A stretch of 64,000 bases of DNA from Plenodomus lindquistii (taxonomy: Eukaryota; Ascomycota; Dothideomycetes; Pleosporales; Leptosphaeriaceae), in assembly GCA_025504975.1 (NCBI GenBank), contig JANUWI010000007.1, positions 372,001 through 436,000 on the forward strand. The letters run 5' to 3'. A program made the translations under genes and the position numbers. Under the pieces are notes generated by a model, which made no database searches, was not told where the DNA came from, and saw only the letters and a program-made list of their open reading frames with translations. Positions 55,603 through 64,000 of the stretch are shown one piece after another. Each line of letters starts with the position of its first letter. Within the stretch, counting starts at the first letter, position 1.

Positions 55603-56364
55603 TCATCCCAGGGCCTTGACCTTCTTCTTCTTCTTCTTGACGCCCTCGCCGCCTTCTGGCTTCTTGCCCTGGGCAAAGTCTCTCCAGCTGTTGATGCGCG
55701 TGTCTCGCGTCTTCTCCCACGCCTCGTCCAGTTCGCGCTTGCGCTTGCGCTCCTTCATCTCCTCGTCTTCTTTCCTCTGCGCGCGCCCCTCCTCGCGCAT
55801 CTGCGCCTTCATCTGCCGCTGTTTGCGCATTTCATTGTCTCGAATCACCCAGATGGTCTTTTCGCGCCACTCCTTTGCAAACTCCTCGCTGCGCGTCTCC
55901 TCGTCGTCGGCTGTCAGCTTCTTCTCGCGCATCAGCAGCATGCGCGCGTCTGCAATGTGCTCGTCGAGTTCGGCGCGCAGTTTCTCGTCGAGCAGCACCG
56001 TCTGCGCCTTCTTGAGGCGGTCAAAGGCGTCGGGGGCGAGCTCGTTTTTGGTCTTATCGGGATGGATGAGCAGGGATTTGGCGCGGTAGACTTTTTTGAT
56101 GTCGCTTTCGGGGACGCCGGGCTGCAGGCCCAGGACGGCGTAGGCGTCGAGGCTGAAGACGCTGCGGATGCCTGTGTAGACATAGTGTTAGACTTGGGAA
56201 GATGGAAGGAGGGGCGCGTGTTGCGACTGCGATTGCGACGTACGGTCGATTTCCGCATCCTATGGCAGAGTCAGCAGCGGCTCTAGCAGAGACTCAATGT
56301 GCGTGATTACCTTGTCCATCTCCTTGCCCACCGCCATTAGCTCAGCGTCAAAGTCGTCCGCCAT
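55603..56364 (-). CDS. J-domain protein, DNAJC8/Spf31-type
   Basis: Three exons (56364-56311, 56259-56244, 56171-55603) give 212 residues; the middle exon is only 16 nt. The J domain spans about residues 32-95, with LDAYAVLGLQPGVPESDIKK and the HPD motif (H60-P61-D62 in LLIHPDKT), so it can stimulate Hsp70. The C-terminal half is a long, highly charged helix (EEFAKEWREKTIWVIRDNEM, RKQRQMKAQMREEGRAQRK), ending with a Lys-rich tail (VKKKKKKVKALG). This layout fits DNAJC8 and fission-yeast Spf31, which associate with spliceosomal complexes. Nuclear location is likely. It diverges from DBP4 across 189 bp. Confidence 0.9.
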
Positions 56365-56553
56365 GGTGTCTGCTGTGGTCGTGGGGGGCAGCCGTTGGTG
56401 GAGAAGCGGCTATGGCAGCTAGTTGGAAGATGACCCCCGCGGGCAAAGGCACGGGCCCCGTCAACTACCGGCTCCACCAAAAAAGTTTCGAGATGCCATC
56501 ATGCCTCGACCTCGTCCCTCTCGGCGCCATACATACGCAAGAGCCATCGCACA
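56365..56553. promoter_or_regulatory. Bidirectional promoter, J protein and DBP4
   Basis: Only 189 bp separate the two start codons, so the two RNA-metabolism genes share a compact divergent promoter. No clear TATA box is visible. Confidence 0.6.
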
Positions 56554-59019
56554 ATGCCCGCGCCTGCCATCACCGGCCGCACGCGACCCACAAAGGTCAA
56601 GAAGCGCGAAAATGCCCAGAAGCGCAAGCGCGACGACGTCGACGTGGACAAGCTGGAGCAGGCCGTGCACGCGCTGGTAGGATAGCACGTGTCTGGTATA
56701 CACGGGCGCAAATGGGCTAATCGTTCGCGGCAGGACCCCAAGAATGGCGTATACAAGAACTTCACCGACCTGCCCCTCTCCGAACCCACCAAGCAAGGCC
56801 TCAAGTCTGCCCACTTCGCCGTCATGACCGATGTCCAAGCCAAGGCGATCCCGCTTGCCCTCCTCGGTCGCGACATACTCGGTGCAGCCAAAACAGGAAG
56901 CGGCAAGACGCTCTCCTTCCTCATCCCCGTTCTCGAAAACCTATACCGCCTCCAGCACGTGGGCCAAGACGCAGGCTTGGGCGCTTTGATTCTCTCGCCT
57001 ACCCGCGAACTCGCCATTCAGATATTCGACGTCCTACGCAAGATCGGAAAGCATGGCCACATGTTCTCGGCCGGTCTGCTTATTGGGGGCAAGAGTCTAG
57101 AGGCCGAGCGCGATGCCTTGCCCAAGACTAACATCCTCGTTGCAACGCCAGGCAGACTGCTCCAGCACTTGTCGCAGACTGCCATCTTCAGCGTCGACGA
57201 TCTCAAGATGCTGGTCTTGGATGAGGCCGATCGCATTCTCGACATGGGCTTCCAGCACGATCTCGACGCCATCATCGAGTACCTACCCAAAGAGAGGCAG
57301 ACGCTGCTTTTCTCAGCGACACAGTCCAAGAAGGTCTCCGATCTCGCACGCTTGAGTCTACAGGACCCCGAGTACGTCTCGGTACATGCCGAGGACAAGA
57401 GTGCGACGCCCAAGGGCCTTACACAAAACTACATCCTATGTCCCCTCGAGGAGAAGATGGACACACTGTGGAGCTTCATACAGGCAAGCAAAAAGTCCAA
57501 GATTCTCTGCTTCTTCTCGACAGCCAAGACTGTGAGATTCGTCTACGAGTCCTTCAGACACATGCAGCCAGGTATACCACTGCTTCACATACACGGGCGA
57601 CAGAAACAGGGCGCTCGGCTCGACGTGACTGCAAAGTTCTCTGCCGCTAAGCATTCGTGCTTGTTTGCGACGGACGTGGCTGCTCGAGGTCTCGATTTCC
57701 CAGCCGTCGATTTCGTCATCCAAGTCGACTGTCCCGACGACGTCGATACCTACATCCACCGTGTCGGTCGCACGGCTCGATACAATCGCGAAGGACGTGG
57801 TGTCGTCTTCCTTGCGCCCAGCGAAGAGGAGGGCATGTTGAAGCGCTTAGAGGCAAAGAAGGTGCCCGTTGAAATGATCAACGTTCGCCAGAAGAAGCGG
57901 ACCTCGATCAAGGACCAGCTGCAGAACATGTGTTTTACGGACCCCGCGCTCAAGTACCTTGGTCAGAAAGCCTTCATGACGCATGTCAAGTCAATTTATC
58001 TTCAGAAAGACAAGGAGGTGTTCAAGCTCAAGGAGTATGATCTCGAGGCGTATGCTGCGAGCTTGGGTCTACCTGGTACACCAAGAATCAAGTTCCTGCA
58101 AAACGACGACAGCAAGTCACGAAAACACGCATCGAGACAGGTCATTGAGGTGTCCGACACCTCAGACGAGGAGGAGACAGCGAAGAAGGCAAGGCCTGTG
58201 CGCACAAAGTACGATCGCATGTTTGAGCGGCAGAACCAGGACGTCCTGGCAGAACACTACAAGAAGCTGGTTAGAGATGGCGACGAAGATACGACGAACG
58301 ACTTCACAGGCGCAGAGGCCATAGCAAATGGCGATGGAGACGACTTCATGGCCGTCAAGCGCAGGATACCGGCATCAGACGACGAAGAAGACTTTGGCGT
58401 TGCCGATGGCGCAGAGCAAGTGGCACCGGGCGGGCGTGTCGTGCACCTGGCAGGAGCATCGCAGCCCCTTGTCATCGATAGTAATCGCCGTGAGAAGCTC
58501 CTCAAATCCAAGAAAAAGCTCCTCGACTTTAAAGACAAGGGCAAGAAGCTCATTTACGACGATGAAGGCAACCCCCATGAAGTATACGAGCTCGAGACCG
58601 AAGAAGACTTCAGAAAGAAGGGCCTACCAGAAGAGCAACGGCAGAAGTTCATTGAGACTGCGCGAGAAATTGTGCAGACAGCTGATGTGGAGGACAAGGC
58701 TACCGCGAAGGCCAAGAGGAAAGAGAAGCTCAGGAAACGCAAGGAGCGCGAACGAGGCGAGGCTGCAGAAGGCGCGGCTGAAGATGGAGTCGAGCTTGAA
58801 GACGCTGGGGAGGACCTACTTGCCAACTTCAGGGCTGATGCTGAATACAGCGATGAGGAGGCGGATGAGCAGCCAAGGAAGAAGGAGAAGAAGTGGTTCC
58901 AGTCCGATTCAGAAGACGAAGAGAAGACGGCCAAGAAGCGCAAGAAGAGTAAGCATGTTGTGGAACAACCAGAGACGCTTGAGGATATGGAAGCTTTGGC
59001 TGCCGGGCTTTTGGGCTAG
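56554..59019 (+). CDS. DBP4: DEAD-box RNA helicase Dbp4 (18S biogenesis)
   Basis: Two exons (56554-56676 and 56734-59019) give 802 residues. Exon 1 encodes the basic N-terminus (MPAPAITGRTRPTKVKKREN); the intron has a GTAGGA donor and a GGCTAAT branch. The core follows: DVQAKAIPLALLGRDILG, Walker A (AAKTGSGKT, about 93-101), SPTRELAIQ, DEAD (about 205), SAT (about 238), LFATDVAARGLDFPAVD and HRVGRTARYNREG (about 383). The family-specific stretch RQKKRTSIKDQLQNMCFTDP comes next, then an acidic/basic C-terminus with coiled-coil-like KAKRKEKLRKRKERERGE. Dbp4 (Hca4/DDX10) releases U14 snoRNA in 18S rRNA processing. ATG 56554 is chosen because it opens the basic N-terminus. Confidence 0.96.
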
Positions 59020-60031
59020 ATGGGTGTGCGTAGCATTGAAGGCGTCATGTGTATTGTTAGAGAGGTGATGTATGCAAGATGAACATGACTTCTGATTGTA
59101 ACGCAGTCTACTGTTTGTGAGTGTTGTGAATACGGCTTATTTACTAGGCCTCGTGACAGGACGCGATGGAAGTGATGGATGGTTGATTGTACAAATGGAC
59201 TGATTAGTTTGTCGACCAAGTAGCGATGCATCTCATTACGCAAACGGCGCGTTCGAGGTAGCCCCTCATATGCGGGCGTTGCTCCGCTCTTAACCGCAGA
59301 TCGACCAGATGTGTCATTATTCTAGCTAGCATGTGGTCGGAACTCAGATCCTACCCAATACACTTTGATTGTCCACCCCAGTCCTGATCCGCTCAGGCGC
59401 TTTATACCTGCAACAGCTATTGGAGAGTCCCCGACGCGCAACGCTGCGTATAAGTAGCCAAAGGCCACCTCGACAGACGGCATCACGTTGCCTCTTCCGC
59501 GCCCGAAGTGTGGAGACGCCCTCATGCCCGCGTCTGGTCTGCTTCCAACGTGTGCTCGGTCGACTCGACGAGTAGGCCTCGGCCGCTTAATTTAGAGCAT
59601 AGCCTAGTGCAGTAGCGCGAACTTGACGGGCCCGGAAATCCTTCCACTCTACATGACACCATCAGCAGCCTGTCTGCACGCAACTCGAGATCATCGGTGA
59701 GCCTTACTCGGCTTTCGACGTCGCAGGCCGTAATTCCTGCAATGCACTGTGTGGGACTCGCGGATCACGGATTGCGTCCGACATCGTCAGCGTCAAAACC
59801 ATCCATCTGATTGATGGGACCCCCGCGAACAACAGTCTGGCCACACAGAACATGCACTCCAGTCGTGTGTATGTTGTCATGAGTCTATGAAGATTGATGC
59901 GGCCTCATCGGACACCACGAGACCGTTAATCGCCGACACTGTGCAACATTCAGACACCGATCCGCCCCTGAAGAAGCCCAAGTGCGCTGCCCAATTACCA
60001 GGATCACAGCGGGAGGCTCCACAGAAGAAGA
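59020..60031. other. Intergenic region, no gene seen
   Basis: Between DBP4 and the next plus-strand gene. Short frames only. A second frame (59887-60141) overlaps the next gene's start out of phase. No RNA gene recognised. Confidence 0.5.
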
Positions 60032-61768
60032 ATGTCTCAAAAAGGAAAGGGACGGAAGTTCTTCCAACAAATACAGCCAACATTCGCTGTAGATGTACCT
60101 CAAACAAAAGCCGTCAAACTCGAATTCCTGGACCACTCTGATCCGGCAAAGGACCTCGTTGTGCGCAAAAAGGCAAGAGAATGGGTCAACAAAAACAAGG
60201 CGTTGTCAAAGCAGAGCGGGAGCGGCAGCAAGTCGCAATCAAGACCAGGCAAGAAAGCCACCTCTGCAGAAAGCAAACATAACAACGTAGTAGATGTATC
60301 GGGGGATGGCAACACAGAAGTCATGCAAATGCCACCGGGGGAGGTGGTCCTACCCGCCAATATCAGCTCATTTGATCCTTTTGGCATGCTACCACAAATC
60401 GGGCGCAAATACGACCACATCATCCAGTTCTTTCTGACATCGTGTCCGGAAGAAATCCCATGCTCGGATGACAAGTATTCGGACATGTCCAAAAACGCTC
60501 TGATCCCCTTTTCTAGTGAAAACACAGTCCTGGGAAGTATGGCGAAGAGCAAGATTACCTTCATCTTGTGGCTCTTCGCCACACTCACTATTCAAGATGG
60601 TATGATTGGTAATGTGGACAAAGAAGAGCTGCAATATTACTATCATCATGCCTTGCGGGCAATCCAGGAGACTTTGAAGAGAGACGAGATTGCCGGGGAG
60701 TATTCGGAAGATGTCATCAAAGCGATTGGATGTATAACAGCAGCAGCGGTATGTTGGATAAGCCAATGCTCCCTAATGGAAGACAGTGAGTACTGATATT
60801 TGAATTAGAGCTTCTCTGGCATGTTCAAGACTGCCGAACTGCATCGCGATGCGATGGTCAGACTTCTGAGCATTCGAGGAAACGGAGATATACTAGCAGG
60901 CCTACTGTCTGCAGCACCCTGGACAATCAAGGCTCTACAATGGTGTGTATCTCACATCTCTATAGCCATCGCTTGATGCTTACTCGACAGGTGTGAGTAC
61001 ATGGTTACCACACAGCTCGTTGAGCCTACCAGGATTCCCTATTACGTACCCCCGCAGAATACACCGACGCCAGAATCGGTCCTAGTTGAAGCAAAACGCC
61101 TTACTTTGATCAGTCTTGCTAACCTCCCACCGCTGTCGGAACCCATTCAGAAAGTTCTTGGTCTATTCCATCACCTCGGAGTTGCACATGCGCAAGTGGC
61201 ACCAGTACCGAAGATCGATCTTTACATTTACAAACCACTATATGATGCACAGTACATACTTATACAGGTTTTGGTGGAGCAAAAAGCCTGTAACCACCCG
61301 TACTCAAATGTCGAAGTGCTCCTGGCAGAGACATTTCAACTCTACTTCTGGACTGGCCCGCGAGCCCTCCCACCTCAAACTCGACTTTGCGATCTTCTCA
61401 TATCACGTATCATGCGGGCCTTGTTACCTATCCTACTAGAAGCCGTCCCGGAAGTAGATCTTGAATACAGCGTTGAGACTGCGGCATCTGTTCTCGATAG
61501 TATGGCCCATTGGGTAGCTCGAACCTTCCAGTATCCACGCACCACTAACAACGCTATCCTCTGGAGCCTAGCCCTTGGTACTATCATCTCTGCAACTCTG
61601 AATAGACCGGAACACTCGTGGTTCAGAGGACACTTTCGCAGTCACATGCGCCTTATGGGCCTAGACAAGAACGAGCAGGATTATCTTGACTTCCTTGGGT
61701 TATTTCCCGCCACGGAAGGGTTCTCTTGGATCGACCTGAGGACACTTTACAAAGTGTGCGCAGAGTGA
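60032..61768 (+). CDS. Fungal regulator-like protein without zinc cluster
   Basis: Three exons (60032-60748, 60809-60942, 60991-61768) give 542 residues. The N-terminus is basic and polar (MSQKGKGRKFFQQIQPTFAV, VRKKAREWVNKNKAL) with no Cys cluster. The body is helical: SFDPFGMLPQIGRKYDHIIQ, then FFLTSCPEEI, AIQETLKRDE and VIKAIGCITAAASFSGM, followed by a long C-terminal helical part. This layout is typical of the large Dothideomycete group related to the fungal-specific transcription-factor domain (Fungal_trans_2-like) that lack a DNA-binding domain. The function is unknown; a regulatory role is only inferred. Both introns sit inside the helical domain. Confidence 0.75.
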
Positions 61769-62195
61769 TGTGACTGTAGTCGTCATTTTATTCAGTTACC
61801 AATCGCACGGAGAATAACACAGGGTCGACAACAATATTCTTCGTGTACCCGCATTTTATGCAGTAGCGCCCATCGCGAACGATGGAACCTCGCCACGCTC
61901 AATTGCCAGACTCCAGGCTCCAGGCCACCTCTCCGCTGGTCAGTTCCAAGTCTGCTCTTGCAGACTCTGGACAGATATCTCTTACCCAACATAGCGGGTC
62001 TCAGGTGCACACCATGACCCAGAACCACAGTGCAAGACGAAAAATATATTCCACGATGGATCCTGTACAATATATTCGCACGCTGTATTTCGTCTTTAAA
62101 AAGCACACCGGATCCTCAAAATCTCCGAAAACCTCCAACAACTTGACCAAAACAAGTACGACTTTCCCCCCCAAGCCCAAAGTCCAAAAAACCTC
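61769..62195. other. Intergenic region
   Basis: Between two plus-strand genes. The frame at 61882-62289 is Ser/Thr/Lys-rich, overlaps the next gene out of phase and is not called. Nothing else seen. Confidence 0.45.
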
Positions 62196-62750
62196 GTGGC
62201 AAACATGCCTACCACAGAGGAACCACTCACTTTCCCGGTGTTTCGCGGCCCAAGATACCCCTTCAACCAACCCGACAGAGACGAAATAACAAGCTACCGC
62301 CTTACCCACCGCATCCCCCTCGACGTCCCAGACGTCCCCATGACATCCCCACCGCCGTCCCCAAAGAACCCTTGTCCACCACCCACCACAGATCCGCCCA
62401 TCACCTCCCTTACCCTCACCGCACCTCTCGCCCCCCAACGAAGCAAGATTAGCACATTGGCCAAATCCGTCTCCGACTCCGTCGTCAAGACACTTCGACG
62501 CTGCAACATTTTCCGCTCCTGCTTCCCCCTCAACGAGCTTAGCAACCAAGAGTCCGACACAGCGAAGGTGCTGTATGCGCATTGGGCGGATGTGCCACCG
62601 CCGTCGCGGCACTGGACGTATGAGGCGGCGGAACGGGCGCCGAGGGATTATACGCCAAAGTGTAGGAGGCGGTTCAAGGGAGATAAGACGGGGAAGCCGA
62701 TTTGGGAGTTGGAGGCCGAGGCAGTGGCCAAAGGGAGGATGGTGGGTTAG
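62196..62750 (+). CDS. Small protein of unknown function
   Basis: A single exon of 184 residues; the Met at 62205 is a possible start as well. The N-terminal half is Pro/Thr-rich (SPPPSPKNPCPPPTTDPPIT). The second half is mixed and protein-like (TAKVLYAHWADVPPPSRHWT, then RAPRDYTPKCRRRFKGDKTG and PIWELEAEAVAKGRM). No signal peptide, membrane helix or known domain is visible. A longer minus-strand frame covers the same DNA, but it is Arg/His/Cys/Gly-rich. The plus-strand choice rests on composition only. Confidence 0.5.
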   Translation: MANMPTTEEPLTFPVFRGPRYPFNQPDRDEITSYRLTHRIPLDVPDVPMTSPPPSPKNPCPPPTTDPPITSLTLTAPLAPQRSKISTLAKSVSDSVVKTLRRCNIFRSCFPLNELSNQESDTAKVLYAHWADVPPPSRHWTYEAAERAPRDYTPKCRRRFKGDKTGKPIWELEAEAVAKGRMVG

Positions 62751-63329
62751 GTGTGGTGTGGTGTGGTGTGAATTGGATGGACAGTCCAGTCTGGTATCTC
62801 CTGGGTACTGCATGCGACGATTGGCAAGTCTGGCTGTACAGTCGTCGCCATGATAGGTTTTGCTCATCTTGCCTGGTTCGTCTGGGATGACCGGCGTTTC
62901 TTCGCACTGCTGGATAGTTATTAGTTATCGTAGTAATTGTGTATTTACACACTGTACGCTGTGCTACGGTGATTACACGAATTATTCGCGTCTCGCTTGA
63001 GGGTCGCTTACATAAGTGTACTATTCAATATAGAAAAGGAATATGCGCTGTACTGTCGATAGAGTTTACGCACCCCCTAAGCGTATCGAAGACCGCCATG
63101 CGCACGTACGAGGACGCTGACAACAATCAGAATCCATTTGTCGAGCCCATGATCGCAGCCTCACTTCACGCAACACAGACGGACACCGCAATGCAACGTG
63201 GTCCCAGAAAGACGAGGACACCATAGTTCTATATCAGTATGCAATTTTCATGCTCAGGAAGATTGACCTCTTCACGATTCCTCGCCATATCTACAAAACA
63301 ATTGTCCGTGTCCCAAGTAAATTATACAC
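62751..63329. other. Convergent intergenic region
   Basis: Starts with a short gtgtg repeat (about 62752-62770). No gene or RNA seen before the GH17 stop codon at 63330. Confidence 0.5.
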
Positions 63330-64000
63330 CTAGCACTGAAGGGAGAACTTGGTCTTCCTGTCAGCAGTCATGGCACCCCAGGCAGTCTCGTCAGCAGCCT
63401 TGCCGTTGTCACCAATGGAAGCTGGCTTCCATGGCTCGTCGAAAGCCTCGAAGTAGAAAGCGTTGAAACCGTAGTCGACCAGGGTGCAGAAGCCGTGCTT
63501 GTAGAAGTATTCGGCGTTGTCGAGTCCTCCCTTGGCCTCGTCGTAGTCGGTGCCGACGGCAGTGGGCCAACCAGTCTCACCGTTCCTGCGGTCATAGTCA
63601 GTCGCTGAAAAGCAAGATTGTCACGGAATGTGAAGCTTACCAGACTTCGGGTGCCTTGTCGGCGCCACCGGCGATCTTCTCAATGTGAGTGATGGCCTGG
63701 AACATGTCGTCGAGGTAAACGTTGGTGGCATTCTCCTTGCTGGCACCCTGCCAGAAAGCGAAGGCGTTGACCATGATGATGTCGGCGGTTCCAATGATAG
63801 CATCACCGGTTCCGTCGGCGAACTTGTTCCATGAGTCGGCAGTTCCGACCTTGATGCCCTTGGGAAGCTTGGACTTGACGGTGCTGATCTTGTCCTTGAG
63901 CTCCTCGCCGGTGAAGTTTCCACGGTAAAGAGTCTCAGAGCCGACAGTTACAGCGTAGATGGTGTCGGCGTATTCTTCGGCAACATCGGTAATGGCCTTG
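63330..64000 (-). CDS. GH17 beta-1,3-glucanase/glucosyltransferase, C-terminal part
   Basis: The gene runs off the right edge, so the N-terminus, including any signal peptide and the GNE proton-donor motif, is outside the window. Two exons are visible: 64000-63641 and 63585-63330, joined across GTAAGC...CGCAG; a further intron may lie beyond. The visible part reads YAVTVGSETLYRGNFTGEEL, then GTADSWNKFADGT, IIMVNAFAFWQG, and across the splice EVWNGETGWPTAVG. The Glu of ETGWP is the nucleophile of this family. The end is YFYKHGFCTLVDYGFNAFYF and EAFDEPWKP. It belongs to fungal wall-remodelling enzymes of the Bgl2/Scw type. Confidence 0.93.

Noticed and set aside
62001..62867. 288-codon minus-strand frame over the small gene at 62196
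   Set aside because: Gly/Arg/Cys/His-rich; the plus-strand frame has more natural protein composition. The choice is not certain.

Overview
This window is nuclear DNA of a filamentous ascomycete (Pezizomycotina, most likely a Dothideomycete). The evidence is genes with several short (about 45-110 bp) GT-AG introns, CTAAC/CTGAC-like branch sites, Zn2Cys6 regulators, GPI-type wall proteins, and orthologues of CEF1, DBP4, DBP10, CPC1 and CIA30. There is no operon structure. The class assignment is inference from gene content; no marker gene was compared. All exon joins below were made by hand from splice signals and reading frame, and every joined CDS is a whole number of codons.

Layout. 0-5.1 kb: a TLC-domain membrane protein (-), a CUS2/Tat-SF1 U2 snRNP factor (+) and a secreted Cu-only superoxide dismutase (-). 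5.1-9.2 kb: gene-poor, with a 14-bp tandem repeat. 9.2-16.6 kb: a Cys-rich secreted protein, a HIT hydrolase, a B-type cyclin and mitochondrial ribosomal protein uL2m. 17.6-20.4 kb: a large Zn2Cys6 regulator. 22-30 kb: a Ser/Thr-rich surface-type protein, a GH105 pectin-side-chain hydrolase, splicing factor CEF1 and a secreted protein of unknown function. 31.6-34.5 kb: a multi-pass membrane protein and an epoxide hydrolase. 34.9-35.9 kb: two tRNA-Leu(UAG) loci. 36.7-44.3 kb: the Gcn4/CPC1-type bZIP regulator with an upstream mini-ORF, a small Zn2Cys6 regulator, a CIA30 protein, a DUF202 membrane protein and RFA2. 44.5-47.3 kb: DBP10. 47.3-52.3 kb: gene-poor. 52.3-64 kb: a Zn2Cys6-PAS regulator, a DNAJC8/Spf31-type J protein, DBP4, a fungal regulator-like protein, a small unknown protein and a partial GH17 glucanase.

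Most neighbours are functionally unrelated housekeeping genes. Some recurring themes are RNA processing (CUS2, CEF1, the J protein), ribosome biogenesis (DBP4, DBP10, uL2m) and wall or plant-polysaccharide enzymes (GH105, GH17, Cu-only SOD). DBP10/RFA2 and DBP4/J-protein are tight divergent pairs.

The most unusual object is the tRNA-Leu(UAG) gene on the minus strand at 35866-35663. Its cloverleaf is complete (perfect acceptor stem, T arm, anticodon-intron pairing, A73, T7 terminator) only after removal of two extra inserts of 52 and 55 bp. Both inserts look like spliceosomal introns (GT...branch...AG). One splits the pol III A box and the other splits the B box. A second tRNA-Leu(UAG)-like 5' half lies about 0.55 kb away on the other strand with a disrupted 3' half.
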